Of a stretch of 64,000 bases of DNA, positions 26,173 to 36,857 are shown one piece after another. Positions within the stretch are counted from its first letter, which is position 1. Each line of letters starts with the position of its first letter. The notes below the pieces were generated by a model. It ran no database searches. It was not told where the DNA came from and saw only the letters and a list, made by a program, of their open reading frames with translations. The stretch spans positions 62,001 to 126,000 of the forward strand of contig DASRHP010000010.1 of NCBI GenBank assembly GCA_035650475.1, given 5' to 3'. This stretch comes from Candidatus Binataceae bacterium. GTDB lineage: Bacteria > Desulfobacterota > Binatia > Binatales > Binataceae. A program made the position numbers and the translations under genes.

Positions 26173-26733
26173 TCAGGTGCGCATCAGTTCCGCTTCGTCG
26201 GCGGCCAGCGTCGCGTAAACCTCGCGCTCGATAGCGCGGTAGCGTTCGAGCGCCTCGTCCGCCTTAGCCTCGCCGCCGTCCTCGCGCGCCATCTCGCGCA
26301 TCTTCTTCTCGATCCACGAAAGGTGCCAGGATTCGTCCTCGGTGACGGCCTTAAGCACCTCGCGGGTGGCCTCATCGACGTTGGGCAGCGCGGCATGGGC
26401 CATGTAGCGGCTTTGTGCGCGCTCCTCGACGACCACGGTCAGCGCGAGCAGCTCGACTACCGTCTTGGGCACGCCGGTGCGCAGGCCGAGTCGGCGCTGG
26501 TAGCCGTCGGAGAGCACCAGCGGGGTGCCGCCGAGGTCGGCGATCCGCCGCGTCCAGAGCCATGCATGGCGTGTCTCGTCGGCTAGATGCTTGGCCATCT
26601 TGAGCTGCGCGTCGCCGTCCTTGAGATGGCCGAGCAGGTTAAACAGCAGGCGTGCGCCGCGTAACTCGGCGTCGCGGTACACACTGAAGATAAGAACCTG
26701 CTTGTCGACAGCCGACATCCGGCTTGAATCCAT
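26173..26733 (-). CDS. Ferritin-like di-iron protein
   Basis: 186 residues, nearly all helical. The four-helix-bundle metal pattern is visible as a Glu in D-A-E-L-R-G-A-R, then A-D-E-T-R-H-A-W (E-x-x-H), E-E-R-A-Q-S-R-Y, and T-E-D-E-S-W-H-L-S-W (E-x-x-H). That is the two-E-x-x-H arrangement of rubrerythrin/ferritin-like oxygenases. There is no rubredoxin domain. The group includes peroxidases and hydroxylases such as MiaE; I cannot assign the reaction. Alternative start at the internal Met (residue 6). Confidence 0.75.
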   Translation of the reverse strand: MDSSRMSAVDKQVLIFSVYRDAELRGARLLFNLLGHLKDGDAQLKMAKHLADETRHAWLWTRRIADLGGTPLVLSDGYQRRLGLRTGVPKTVVELLALTVVVEERAQSRYMAHAALPNVDEATREVLKAVTEDESWHLSWIEKKMREMAREDGGEAKADEALERYRAIEREVYATLAADEAELMRT

Positions 26734-26885
26734 CTACCTCTTACTCCTCCGCCCACCCATGGCCGGGCCACAATCTATTCGCCGGCGAACCGTTGGACAA
26801 ACGGATGGCGCAATGGGCATCAGACGAAGCGGTTCGCTTTTAACTATTTGATCGAGCGTGCTCGGTCAAGATAACGGACGCGCGG

Positions 26886-26915
26886 TTGGTCACCACCTCG
26901 AGCCTCTACTATACC
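26886..26915 (+). promoter_or_regulatory. Possible sigma70-type promoter for dprA
   Basis: TTGGTC at 26886-26891 and TATACC at 26910-26915 are separated by 18 bases, in a stretch that is more AT-rich than its surroundings and about 80 bases before the favoured dprA start at 26997. Sequence match only. Confidence 0.3.
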
Positions 26916-26996
26916 TATACGAAGGGCGCCGACCGCGGTTTCACGCCCGTTAATGCCGCTGTTTCACGGCTCGGTCTGCGCGTCGCGACCTTTCGC

Positions 26997-28274
26997 ATGC
27001 CCACCATCGACGCCTACTGGCTCGCCTTGCGCCGGGTCCATGGCGCAGGCCCGCGCACCTGTCGCCTGCTGCTCGAGCGCTTTGGCTCCGCAGAGCAGGT
27101 CTTCAAGGCTGCGCAGGCCGAGATCACCGAGGCGGGCGTGCCACGCTCGCTCGCGCGGGCCATTGCGAGCTTCGCCGACTTCGCGCCGATCGAGAAAGAG
27201 CTTTGCGAGCTGCCCCGGATAGGCGCGCGACTGGTGCGATGGACCGACGCCGATTATCCGCCCAACCTCAAGCATATAGCGGATCCGCCTCCCTATCTTT
27301 TTGTTCGCGGTGCCGTAACGCCCGAGGACCGGGCGGCGGTCGCAGTGGTTGGCGCGCGGGCCGCGAGTGAGGTTGGGCTCAGGATGGCCGAACGGTTGGG
27401 CTTCGAGCTCGCCACCCATGGCGTTATCGTGGTCAGCGGGCTGGCCCGCGGAATCGACGCAGCGGCCCATCGCGGGGCGCTTGAGGCTGGCGGGCGGACG
27501 ATAGCCGTGCTCGGATGCGGGGTCGATGTAATCTACCCGCCCGAGCATCGCGAGCTCGCCGAAAAAATACTCGGGCACCGCGGGGCGCTGATGAGCGAGC
27601 TGCCATTGGGTACTGCGCCGATTCCGGAGAATTTCCCCAGCCGCAACCGCATCCTGTCCGGTCTGTCCTTGGGCGTGGTCATTGTCGAAGCGGCCGAAAA
27701 GAGTGGCTCTCTGATAACCGCCCGGCTGGCACTGGAACAGGATCGCCAGGTCTTCGCCGTTCCCGGCAGTCCCCTGACCGGCAAGACTCGGGGCAGCAAT
27801 CGCTTGATAAAGGAGGGCGCCAGGCTGGTCGAGTGCGTCGAGGACGTTATGGAGGACCTTGCGCCGCAGATGGCCGGGATTGCATTGCGAAGCGGCAACG
27901 GCGCAGCGCTGCTACATGAGGCGGCAGGCGCGGAACATGGGTTCAGCGAATCGACAGTGTCAACCTCGAGCGCCGTCAAGGCGAGCTTGGCAAACACCGC
28001 AACGTCGGCGGCCTCGCCTGCGGGCATGCGGGTTGCTCCACTGGTCGAGCCACGAAGAGTCGGGCCCCGAACCGAAGTCGCAGCAGGGGACGGCCAGGAA
28101 TCAGAGCAGGTCCAGGCAATTTTGAATTGTCTATTAGATGCTAAGAGACTTCATATTGACGCAGTCATTGAAAGCTGTCAGCTCAGTCCGCAAACTGTGC
28201 TTAAATTATTGTTGGAGCTTGAGCTGCGGGGGCTGGTCGTTCAGCATCCAGGCAAGCTCTTTTCACTTCCCTAG
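26997..28274 (+). CDS. dprA: DNA-processing protein DprA (Smf)
   Basis: 425 residues from ATG 26997 (an open extension back to 26886 lacks family sequence). The N-terminal SAM-like helices (L-R-R-V-H-G-A-G-P-R) are followed by the Rossmann domain that loads RecA onto incoming single-stranded DNA: V-A-V-V-G-A-R-A-A-S, V-S-G-L-A-R-G-I-D-A-A-A-H and the tail G-S-L-I-T-A-R-L-A-L-E-Q-D-R. A poorly conserved linker leads to a C-terminal winged helix (about residues 370-425) ending H-P-G-K-L-F-S-L-P. The winged-helix codons are markedly AT-richer than the rest. It precedes topA, as in many bacteria. Confidence 0.94.
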   Translation: MPTIDAYWLALRRVHGAGPRTCRLLLERFGSAEQVFKAAQAEITEAGVPRSLARAIASFADFAPIEKELCELPRIGARLVRWTDADYPPNLKHIADPPPYLFVRGAVTPEDRAAVAVVGARAASEVGLRMAERLGFELATHGVIVVSGLARGIDAAAHRGALEAGGRTIAVLGCGVDVIYPPEHRELAEKILGHRGALMSELPLGTAPIPENFPSRNRILSGLSLGVVIVEAAEKSGSLITARLALEQDRQVFAVPGSPLTGKTRGSNRLIKEGARLVECVEDVMEDLAPQMAGIALRSGNGAALLHEAAGAEHGFSESTVSTSSAVKASLANTATSAASPAGMRVAPLVEPRRVGPRTEVAAGDGQESEQVQAILNCLLDAKRLHIDAVIESCQLSPQTVLKLLLELELRGLVVQHPGKLFSLP

Positions 28275-28340
28275 GTCCGGCCTTTGCGCCCGAACCGGCC
28301 GGACGGCTCTGGGGCCGAATTACCGGAGGCTGGAGGAAGG

Positions 28341-30671
<2,331 letters not shown>

Positions 30672-30845
30672 CGAGCTGCTGCGTGGGCCGCGGTTCGAAT
30701 CGTCGGGCGATCGCAAAAGACGGCCAACCAACTCTTTCCGCCGCCTTTTGTCAGACGGGAAGGTCAGGACGGAGTTCGGAGCGGAATCGCCGATGCGGCT
30801 TGCCCTCGGACTCGTGGCCAAGCTACGCTTCGTTACACGTCCCCG

Positions 30846-32204
30846 GTGAGTCTTCCAGTCGTAAACGTAATCGGTGCGGGGCTGGCCGGCAGCGAGGCGG
30901 CCTTCGCGCTGGCGCGCCGCGGCGTGCGCGTGCGGCTGCACGAGATGCGTCCGCTGCGCATGACCGAGGCCCATCGCACCGCGCTCTTCGCCGAACTGGT
31001 GTGCTCGAACTCGCTGCGCAGCGCTTCGATGGAGACCGCGGTCGGCGTGCTCAAGGAGGAGATGCGCCGGCTCGGCTCGCTCGTCATCGCGGCGGCGGAG
31101 CGCAGCCGCGTCCCCGCAGGCGCCGCGCTCGCGGTTGACCGCGACGAGTTCGCGCACACGATAACCGACGCGCTGAGCGCCGACCCGCTGATCGAAGTCG
31201 TCCGCGCGGAGGTCGCCGCGTTGCCCGCAGGCGTGACCATTCTCGCCACCGGCCCGCTTACCAGCCCCGCGCTGGAGGCCGAGCTCAACCGCTTAGTCGG
31301 CGCGCGCCATCTCTATTTCTACGACGCGATCGCGCCGGTCGTGACCGCCGAGTCGATCGACATGAACCTCGCCTTCCGCGCCTCGCGATGGGGCCACGGC
31401 GGCGAGGACTATATCAACTGTCCGATGAGCGAGGCGGAGTACGACGCTTTCGTTGCCGCGCTGCTCGCCGCTGAGAAGGTCGCGGCGCATCCGTTCGAGC
31501 GCCCGGTCTATTTCGAGGGTTGCATGCCGATCGAGGAGATGGCGCGGCGGGGGCCGCGCACGCTCGCCTTCGGCCCGATGCGCCCGGTGGGGCTGCGCGA
31601 TCCACGAACGGAGCGGCGCCCCTTCGCCGTGGTCCAGCTCCGCCAGGACGACCGCGCCGGCCGGCTTTACAACATGGTGGGCTTCCAGACCAAGATGACG
31701 CACCCCGAGCAGCGCCGCGTGCTGCGGATGATTCCCGGGCTCCAGCGCGCCGAGTTCGTCCGCCTCGGCTCGCTCCATCGCAACACGTTTATCGACTCGC
31801 CGCGTCTGCTGCGTCCCACGCTCCAGCTTCGCGGACGCGATGACCTTTTTCTCGCCGGCCAGATAATTGGGGTCGAGGGCTACGTCGAGTCGGCGGCGAT
31901 GGGTTTGCTCGCCGCGCTCAACGCGGCAAGCCTCGTGCGCGGGCGCGAGCCGATGGTCCCGCCGGCGGAGACGGCGCTCGGCTCGCTCGTCGCTTACGTC
32001 AGCGATCCGAACCGGCGCGACTTTCAACCGATGAACGCGAACTACGGGCTGATGCCCGAACCGGAGTCGCGGATGCGCGGGCGCGAGAAGAAGCTTGCGA
32101 TGGCGAAGCGCGCGCTGGACGCGCTGGACGATTTCATCGCGCGCAATGCGCTGGCGCCGGCGGAGGAGCCGCCCGCGGCGCGCGCCGCGGGCGCGGGGAG
32201 CTGA
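30846..32204 (+). CDS. trmFO: tRNA (uracil-5-)-methyltransferase, folate/FAD-dependent (TrmFO)
   Basis: 452 residues from GTG 30846. The N-terminal FAD site is V-I-G-A-G-L-A-G-S-E (8-17). The Cys pair known from the Bacillus enzyme is at exactly the same numbering: C53 in L-V-C-S-N-S-L-R-S and C226 in F-E-G-C-M-P-I-E. It makes 5-methyluridine at position 54 of tRNA, using methylene-tetrahydrofolate. The order dprA-topA-trmFO is classic. The stop is two bases before the ppx-like start. Confidence 0.96.
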   Translation: MSLPVVNVIGAGLAGSEAAFALARRGVRVRLHEMRPLRMTEAHRTALFAELVCSNSLRSASMETAVGVLKEEMRRLGSLVIAAAERSRVPAGAALAVDRDEFAHTITDALSADPLIEVVRAEVAALPAGVTILATGPLTSPALEAELNRLVGARHLYFYDAIAPVVTAESIDMNLAFRASRWGHGGEDYINCPMSEAEYDAFVAALLAAEKVAAHPFERPVYFEGCMPIEEMARRGPRTLAFGPMRPVGLRDPRTERRPFAVVQLRQDDRAGRLYNMVGFQTKMTHPEQRRVLRMIPGLQRAEFVRLGSLHRNTFIDSPRLLRPTLQLRGRDDLFLAGQIIGVEGYVESAAMGLLAALNAASLVRGREPMVPPAETALGSLVAYVSDPNRRDFQPMNANYGLMPEPESRMRGREKKLAMAKRALDALDDFIARNALAPAEEPPAARAAGAGS

Positions 32205-32206
32205 GC

Positions 32207-33148
32207 ATGCGGCTGGCCGCGCTCGACGTAGGAACCAACACGGTCCTGATGCTGGTCGCAGAGTCGCAGGCCGACGGCAGCGTGCGCCGCGTCCTCGACC
32301 TCCAGCGCATCACGCGGCTCGGCCAGGGCGTTGACAGCAACCATCGCCTCGATCCGCAGGCGGCGCTGCGCACCCTCGACGCGATCGCAGAGTTCGCCGA
32401 GCAGGCGCGCGCCGCGGGCGCGGAGAGGATCCTCGCCGCCGGCACCGCGACCCTGCGCGACGCCGCCGACGGCGAGAGCTTTATCCGCCGCGTGCGCGAG
32501 CGCGCGAGCGTCGAACTGGAGATCATCTCGGGCGAGGCCGAGGCGTGGCTGTCGTATCTGGCGGTGACGCACGGATTGCGGCTCGATCCCGCCAGGCGGG
32601 TGCTGATCATCGATATCGGCGGCGGCTCCACCGAGTTCATCCGCGCCGAGCCCGGCGCCAAGCTCCAGACGGCGAGCCTCCAGATCGGATCGGTGCGCCT
32701 CACCGAGCGGATCATGCGCAGCGACCCACCGACTACGCACGAGGCCGCCGATTTGCGGCTCGCGATCGACGCCGAGCTGCAGGGGCTTGGCTGGGAGCTC
32801 AAGCCCGAGGAACTGGTCGGAATTGCGGGTACGGTGACCACCGTATGCGCGGTCGCGCTCGAGATGGAACCTTACGATGCCGACCGCGTGCACGGCTATC
32901 GGCTGTCGCGCGCGGAGGTCGAGCGCGTGCTCAAACTGTTCGGCTCGATGCCGCTGGCCGAGCGGCGCAAGCTCAAGGGCCTCGAACCCGCGCGCGCCGA
33001 CGTCATCTTCGCAGGCGCCGCGATCCTCGAGCGGGTGATGAGCAAATGCGGCGTGGACCACGTGGTGGTCAGCGACCAGGGTGTGCGATGGGGTCTAATC
33101 TGGCGCGAGCTGGCCGTGCAGGGCTCAGCGGGGTCGAACGCGCCCTGA
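32207..33148 (+). CDS. Ppx/GppA family phosphatase (exopolyphosphatase type)
   Basis: 313 residues of the actin-like ASKHA fold. The first phosphate loop is A-A-L-D-V-G-T-N-T-V-L-M-L-V, the second I-D-I-G-G-G-S-T-E-F. The conserved A-A-G-T-A-T-L-R-D-A and G-I-A-G-T-V-T-T segments are present. It has the two-domain short form, without the HD-type C-terminus of E. coli Ppx. It hydrolyses polyphosphate or pppGpp; the two cannot be separated by sequence here. Two bases after trmFO, so co-transcribed. Confidence 0.9.
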   Translation: MRLAALDVGTNTVLMLVAESQADGSVRRVLDLQRITRLGQGVDSNHRLDPQAALRTLDAIAEFAEQARAAGAERILAAGTATLRDAADGESFIRRVRERASVELEIISGEAEAWLSYLAVTHGLRLDPARRVLIIDIGGGSTEFIRAEPGAKLQTASLQIGSVRLTERIMRSDPPTTHEAADLRLAIDAELQGLGWELKPEELVGIAGTVTTVCAVALEMEPYDADRVHGYRLSRAEVERVLKLFGSMPLAERRKLKGLEPARADVIFAGAAILERVMSKCGVDHVVVSDQGVRWGLIWRELAVQGSAGSNAP

Positions 33149-33167
33149 GCGCGTGCGCGGCTGGCGA

Positions 33168-33196
33168 TTCGCTCTTGCGCGCTCCCGCGCTATAAC
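33168..33196 (+). promoter_or_regulatory. Possible promoter of the HU-like gene
   Basis: A good -10 (TATAAC, 33191-33196) lies 17 bases after a weak -35 (TTCGCT, 33168-33173), about 25 bases before the ATG at 33222, with GGGAGG in between as ribosome site. Sequence match only. Confidence 0.35.
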
Positions 33197-33221
33197 AGGC
33201 GGCGCGGGAGGCTGACAGGCG

Positions 33222-33491
33222 ATGACCAAGGCCGAGCTTATCGAGACCGTCGCACGCTCGACGCATTTGGAGAAGAAGACCGTCGCGCGCACTATCGAGC
33301 TGACCTTCGACCAGATCGCGCGTGCAATCCGCAAGGACAAGCGCTTCTGGGTGCCCGGCTTCGGCACCTTCTCGGTCCGCCGCCGCCGCTCGCGGCCGGG
33401 CTTCAATCCGCGCACGCATACCGCGATGACGATTCCGGCCGCGCGCACCGTCGGCTTTCGTCCCGCGCCCAAGCTCAAGAAGGGCCTCTAG
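33222..33491 (+). CDS. HU/IHF family DNA-binding protein
   Basis: 89 residues, the standard size. It begins M-T-K-A-E-L-I-E-T-V-A and has the G-F-G-T-F-S-V-R-R-R turn that starts the DNA-embracing arm, followed by R-P-G-F-N-P-R-T and the closing P-A-A-R-T-V-G-F-R-P. The protein bends and compacts DNA as a dimer. The R-P-G-F-N-P arm is HU-like rather than clearly IHF-like. Probably transcribed alone. Confidence 0.94.
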   Translation: MTKAELIETVARSTHLEKKTVARTIELTFDQIARAIRKDKRFWVPGFGTFSVRRRRSRPGFNPRTHTAMTIPAARTVGFRPAPKLKKGL

Positions 33492-33534
33492 ACGCGCTCT
33501 TGCGCCGCTGCGCTTTGAACCGCTGCGATTTCGG

Positions 33535-35064
33535 ATGCGCCTGGCAGCGACAGCCAAGGCCGTCTTGCCAATGACGATTGCGCAACCGGCGGACGCCTGC
33601 GCGCGCGCCGCACCCGCGGCGCGCGCCGCGACCTCTGCGTCGGGACGGCTTGTGACCGCCGGGCTGCTCCTGGCCGCGCTCGCGCTCGGCGCCTCGCTGC
33701 GCTTCTCCGGACTCGGCGCGCGCGAAATGTCGGCCGACGAAGGCGCGACCTGGGCCGCTGCCGCGGCGCCGAGCGTCGCCGCGGTCGTACGCAGGCAGGC
33801 GATCCTGAATCCGGGCAAGCTCGCGCTCCAGGAAGTCGCGCTGCACGGTTGGATGAAAATTTTCGGCAACGGGCTTGCCGCGATGCGCGCGCTCTCGGCG
33901 GCGCTTGACACCTTCGCGATTCTTGTCGTGTTCCTTGTCGCCCGCGAGCTGTTCGACGAGCCGGGCTTCGCGCGCGCGGCCGACATGGTTGCGGCTCTCG
34001 CGGCGATGCTTTTCGCCGGCAACCTGGTGACGATCAAGTACGCGCAGGAGCTGAGGATGTACGCGCTCGCGCTGCTCCTGGTCACGGTGCAGGTGTGGTT
34101 CTTCCTGCGCGCGGCGCGTCGCGGCGGACGGTTCAATTTGGTCGCGCTGGCGACGCTGACCGCGCTCGCGATCGGCGCGCATTTCACTGCCGCCTTCATG
34201 GTCGCGGCGGAGGGGCTTTGTATGCCCTTCCTGCCCGAGACGCGCTTGCGGGTGGGCGCCGCACGCTCGCGCACAGCGGCGGATCGCTGTCGGTTGGGCG
34301 TCCCGCTTGCGCTTGCCGCCTCATTGGGCGCGGGCATCGCTATCTTTTTGGTGGTCGCCGCGCCCGCACTGCGCATCGGCGCCGGCGCCTTCGCGCACGG
34401 CGCAACGAGCTGGATCGAGCGGCCCCGATGGTGGGCGCCGCTCGCGTTGTTCAACAAAGGCACGGGCACGTTCGCCTTTCCGGTGATGGGCGCGCTGGCG
34501 GGATGGGGCGCGTGGCGCAGATGGCGCCGTGCGCGCGGTGCGGTCGCGTTCGCCCTTGCCTGGATGTGGCTGCCGCCGATGTTGCTTCTCGCCGCTTCAT
34601 GGGCGTTCTCGCCAATGTTCGTCGAGCGTTACGCGCTGTGGTGCTTCGTGCCATTTTTCATCCTCACCGCGCTTGGCATCCAGGAATTGCCGGCGCCGCC
34701 GGCGCGGGCAAGTGCGCTTGCTTTCGCCCTCGCGCTCGCGCTCGGCCATCTGTACAGCTATCGCCATCGCCCGCACGGCGCCCAGTGGCGTGAGGCCGCG
34801 CACACGGCGGCCGACGGTCTGACGCTCGGCGCCAAGATCGCAATCGCTCCGCCCTACGCGGTCAATGTGATCCGTTACTACTTGCGCAACAGCGCGGCGG
34901 CAGACGCCGCGGTCCCCGCCGACGGTGCGAAGGCCGAAGTGTTGGTCATCGACGAGCACTGGATTGCGCAGGGCAAAGCTGCAAAGCTGCTCGCGGATTA
35001 CCCGCGGCCGGTCGCACGCCTGCGCGGCGTCCGCGTGCAGCGTCGCGCCCTGCGCCGCGATTGA
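33535..35064 (+). CDS. GT39/ArnT-like integral membrane glycosyltransferase
   Basis: 509 residues with about ten membrane segments. Soon after the first segment comes A-R-E-M-S-A-D-E-G-A-T-W: the acidic D-E in the first periplasmic loop is the catalytic hallmark of GT-C enzymes such as ArnT and PMT. Family PF13231-like features follow, including K-Y-A-Q-E-L-R-M-Y-A near the second loop. It would use a polyprenyl-phosphate sugar to modify a lipid or protein. The first 35 residues are Ala-rich, and the internal Met13 could be the start. No partner enzymes for the sugar donor are nearby. Confidence 0.78.
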   Translation: MRLAATAKAVLPMTIAQPADACARAAPAARAATSASGRLVTAGLLLAALALGASLRFSGLGAREMSADEGATWAAAAAPSVAAVVRRQAILNPGKLALQEVALHGWMKIFGNGLAAMRALSAALDTFAILVVFLVARELFDEPGFARAADMVAALAAMLFAGNLVTIKYAQELRMYALALLLVTVQVWFFLRAARRGGRFNLVALATLTALAIGAHFTAAFMVAAEGLCMPFLPETRLRVGAARSRTAADRCRLGVPLALAASLGAGIAIFLVVAAPALRIGAGAFAHGATSWIERPRWWAPLALFNKGTGTFAFPVMGALAGWGAWRRWRRARGAVAFALAWMWLPPMLLLAASWAFSPMFVERYALWCFVPFFILTALGIQELPAPPARASALAFALALALGHLYSYRHRPHGAQWREAAHTAADGLTLGAKIAIAPPYAVNVIRYYLRNSAAADAAVPADGAKAEVLVIDEHWIAQGKAAKLLADYPRPVARLRGVRVQRRALRRD

Positions 35065-35087
35065 GCAAGACCGCGAAAGGAACCACG

Positions 35088-35948
35088 ATGAGCGAGCAGC
35101 GCCCTTCCAGGGAACAGATCAAGCAGCAGCAGCGCGCCGACTGGGATTCCGCCGCCGCCGGATGGCGGCGATGGTGGAGCAGCTTCGAGCGCTCGGCGCA
35201 GCACGTCAGCGACCGTCTGATCGAGCTCGCCGCTGTGCGTCCGGGCGCGACCGTGATTGACCTGGCCACCGGTATCGGCGAGCCCGCGGTCACCGCGGCG
35301 CGCCGGGTGGGCCCGTCGGGCCGGGTGGTCGCGCTCGATCAGTCCCCCGGAATGCTTGCGATGGCGCGCGAGCGCGCCAGAGAGCTTGGCCTTGGCAACG
35401 TCGATTTCCGCGAGGGCGACCTTGAAGCCTTCGCCGTCGGCGAGCGCAGCTTCGACGCCGCGCTCTGCCGATGGGGTCTGATGTTTGTGCCCGACCTCGA
35501 CGCGGCCGTGCGCGCGGTCCGTCGCACACTCAAGCCCGGCGCGCGCTTCGCCACCGCGGTATGGGCCGCGCCCGAGCGCGTGGCGATGATCGCGCTGGGT
35601 GCTGACGCGATGCGCAGGCTGGCGGGGCTGCCGCCGCGCCAGCCTGACGCGCTCGATCCGTTCCGGCTCGCCGACATTTCGATCCTCACTCGCGCGCTGG
35701 AGGGCGCAGGTTTCAGCGAAGTCCGCAGCGAGCCGCTGGAAGTCGTTTTCGAATTTGCCTCGGTCGATCAGTTCATGCAATTCCGCTACGACGTCTCGGC
35801 ACCGCTGCGCGCCACGCTCTCGCGCTGCACGCCCGAGGTGCGCGCGCAGATCGAGCGCGCCACCGCGGAGGCGGCCGCGGCCTACTGTCGGGCCGACGGC
35901 TCGCTCAGCCTGCCCAACGAGGCGATCTGCGTGGGCGCGCGCGCCTAG
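35088..35948 (+). CDS. SAM-dependent methyltransferase, class I (UbiE/COQ5-like)
   Basis: 286 residues from ATG 35088, with GAAAGGA upstream (a TTG at 35061 overlaps the preceding gene). SAM-binding motif I is V-I-D-L-A-T-G-I-G-E-P, motif II-like V-V-A-L-D-Q-S-P-G-M-L, then F-R-E-G-D-L-E and F-D-A-A-L-C-R-W-G-L-M-F. R-R-T-L-K-P-G-A-R is the late motif. The N-terminal W-D-S-A-A-A-G-W-R-R-W resembles the UbiE/Methyltransf_11 group. Substrate unknown. It precedes the Sec-containing gene by 62 bases but is not obviously related. Confidence 0.87.
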   Translation: MSEQRPSREQIKQQQRADWDSAAAGWRRWWSSFERSAQHVSDRLIELAAVRPGATVIDLATGIGEPAVTAARRVGPSGRVVALDQSPGMLAMARERARELGLGNVDFREGDLEAFAVGERSFDAALCRWGLMFVPDLDAAVRAVRRTLKPGARFATAVWAAPERVAMIALGADAMRRLAGLPPRQPDALDPFRLADISILTRALEGAGFSEVRSEPLEVVFEFASVDQFMQFRYDVSAPLRATLSRCTPEVRAQIERATAEAAAAYCRADGSLSLPNEAICVGARA

Positions 35949-36010
35949 CGCGGCGACGCAATGCGGCGCGGCCGCGAATCTGCTAGCCTCCGGAAGGGGA
36001 GGCGTTCGCG

Positions 36011-36817
36011 ATGGAACCGATTGCCTACGTGACGCGACTCAACGAGCACTACCGCAGCCAGGGCTTTCCGCCCTACAAGTGGTCGGTGTACGAAAACGCG
36101 CCGCTGACCGCTCTGAGCAAGCCGCTTGCGCAATGTCGCGTCGCGCTGCTGACCTCGGGCGGCGTGTCGTATCGCGACGCCCAGCCGTTCAACCCGCAGG
36201 CGCGCAACGACCTGCGCGTGGACGCGATCGCGTCGGGCACACGGCCGGCGATGCTGGTGATTAACGACGACTACTACAGCCATCGCGACGCTGACCGCGA
36301 CGTCAACTGCATCTTCCCCATCGACCCTCTGCGCGAGCTGGTGGCCGAGGGCGTGGTCGGCGCGGTCGCCGACAATCACTACAGCGGGTTCATGGGGCGC
36401 ATCTACACGCGCGACGCCGTGATCAACCGGGCCGCGCCCGCGCTGGCGCATCGCCTGCGCGCGGAGCTGGTTGACGCCGCCGTCCTGGTGCCTGCCTGAC
36501 CGCTCGACCACCAGACCGTCGGTCTGGTCGCGCGCGTGCTCGAAGAAGCCGGAATTCCCACCGTGGTCGTTTCCACCGCCCGCGACATAAGCGCACAGGT
36601 AAAACCGCCGCGCACCGTGTTCGTCAATGCCCCAATGGGCAACACGTTTGGCAAGCCGTTCGACCGCGCGCGCCAACGGGCGATCCTGCTCGACGCGATG
36701 CGCGCGCTCGAAAGGGTAACGGTCGGCGGGACGCTTATCGACCTGCCCTACGAATGGGACGCGGAGTTCGATCTCGACTTGGGCGGCGCTCGGGCCAGCC
36801 AGGCCGCCGCCACCTGA
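36011..36817 (+). CDS. Probable selenoprotein: short glycine/betaine/proline reductase protein-B-like (GrdB/PrdB family)
   Basis: One reading frame runs from ATG 36011 to the TGA at 36815-36817 with a single in-frame TGA at 36497-36499, giving 268 residues with Sec at 163. Before the TGA comes D-A-A-V-L-V-P-A and after it P-L-D-H-Q-T-V-G-L-V-A-R-V-L-E-E-A-G-I-P-T, the sequence surrounding Sec or Cys in GrdB/PrdB-like proteins. Other family pieces: V-A-L-L-T-S-G-G-V (residues 44-52), F-P-I-D-P-L-R-E-L and a final P-M-G-N-T-F-G-K-P region. The usual U-x-x-C partner is Asp here. Classical GrdB is much longer, so this is the short form. Possible role: reductive cleavage or other thiol/selenol chemistry; unproven. 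Confidence 0.85.
36505..36530 (+). promoter_or_regulatory. Candidate bacterial SECIS element for the GrdB-like gene
   Basis: After the TGA (36497-36499), ACCAGACC (36510-36517) pairs perfectly with GGTCTGGT (36521-36528). An alternative outer helix is CGACCA (36505-36510) with TGGTCG (36525-36530), which puts GGTC in the loop. The GGTCT starts 21 bases after the TGA, within the spacing of SelB-binding hairpins such as that of E. coli fdhF. Confidence 0.7.
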
Positions 36818-36857
36818 CGTTGACGGGTGCGGCGGCCGCCGCTCGGCGAGCCTGGTG

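Noticed and set aside
30691..30700. GGTTCGAAT-like T-loop sequence downstream of topA, resembling a tRNA T arm
   Set aside because: The flanking five-base stems do not pair, and no acceptor or anticodon arm fits; chance similarity.
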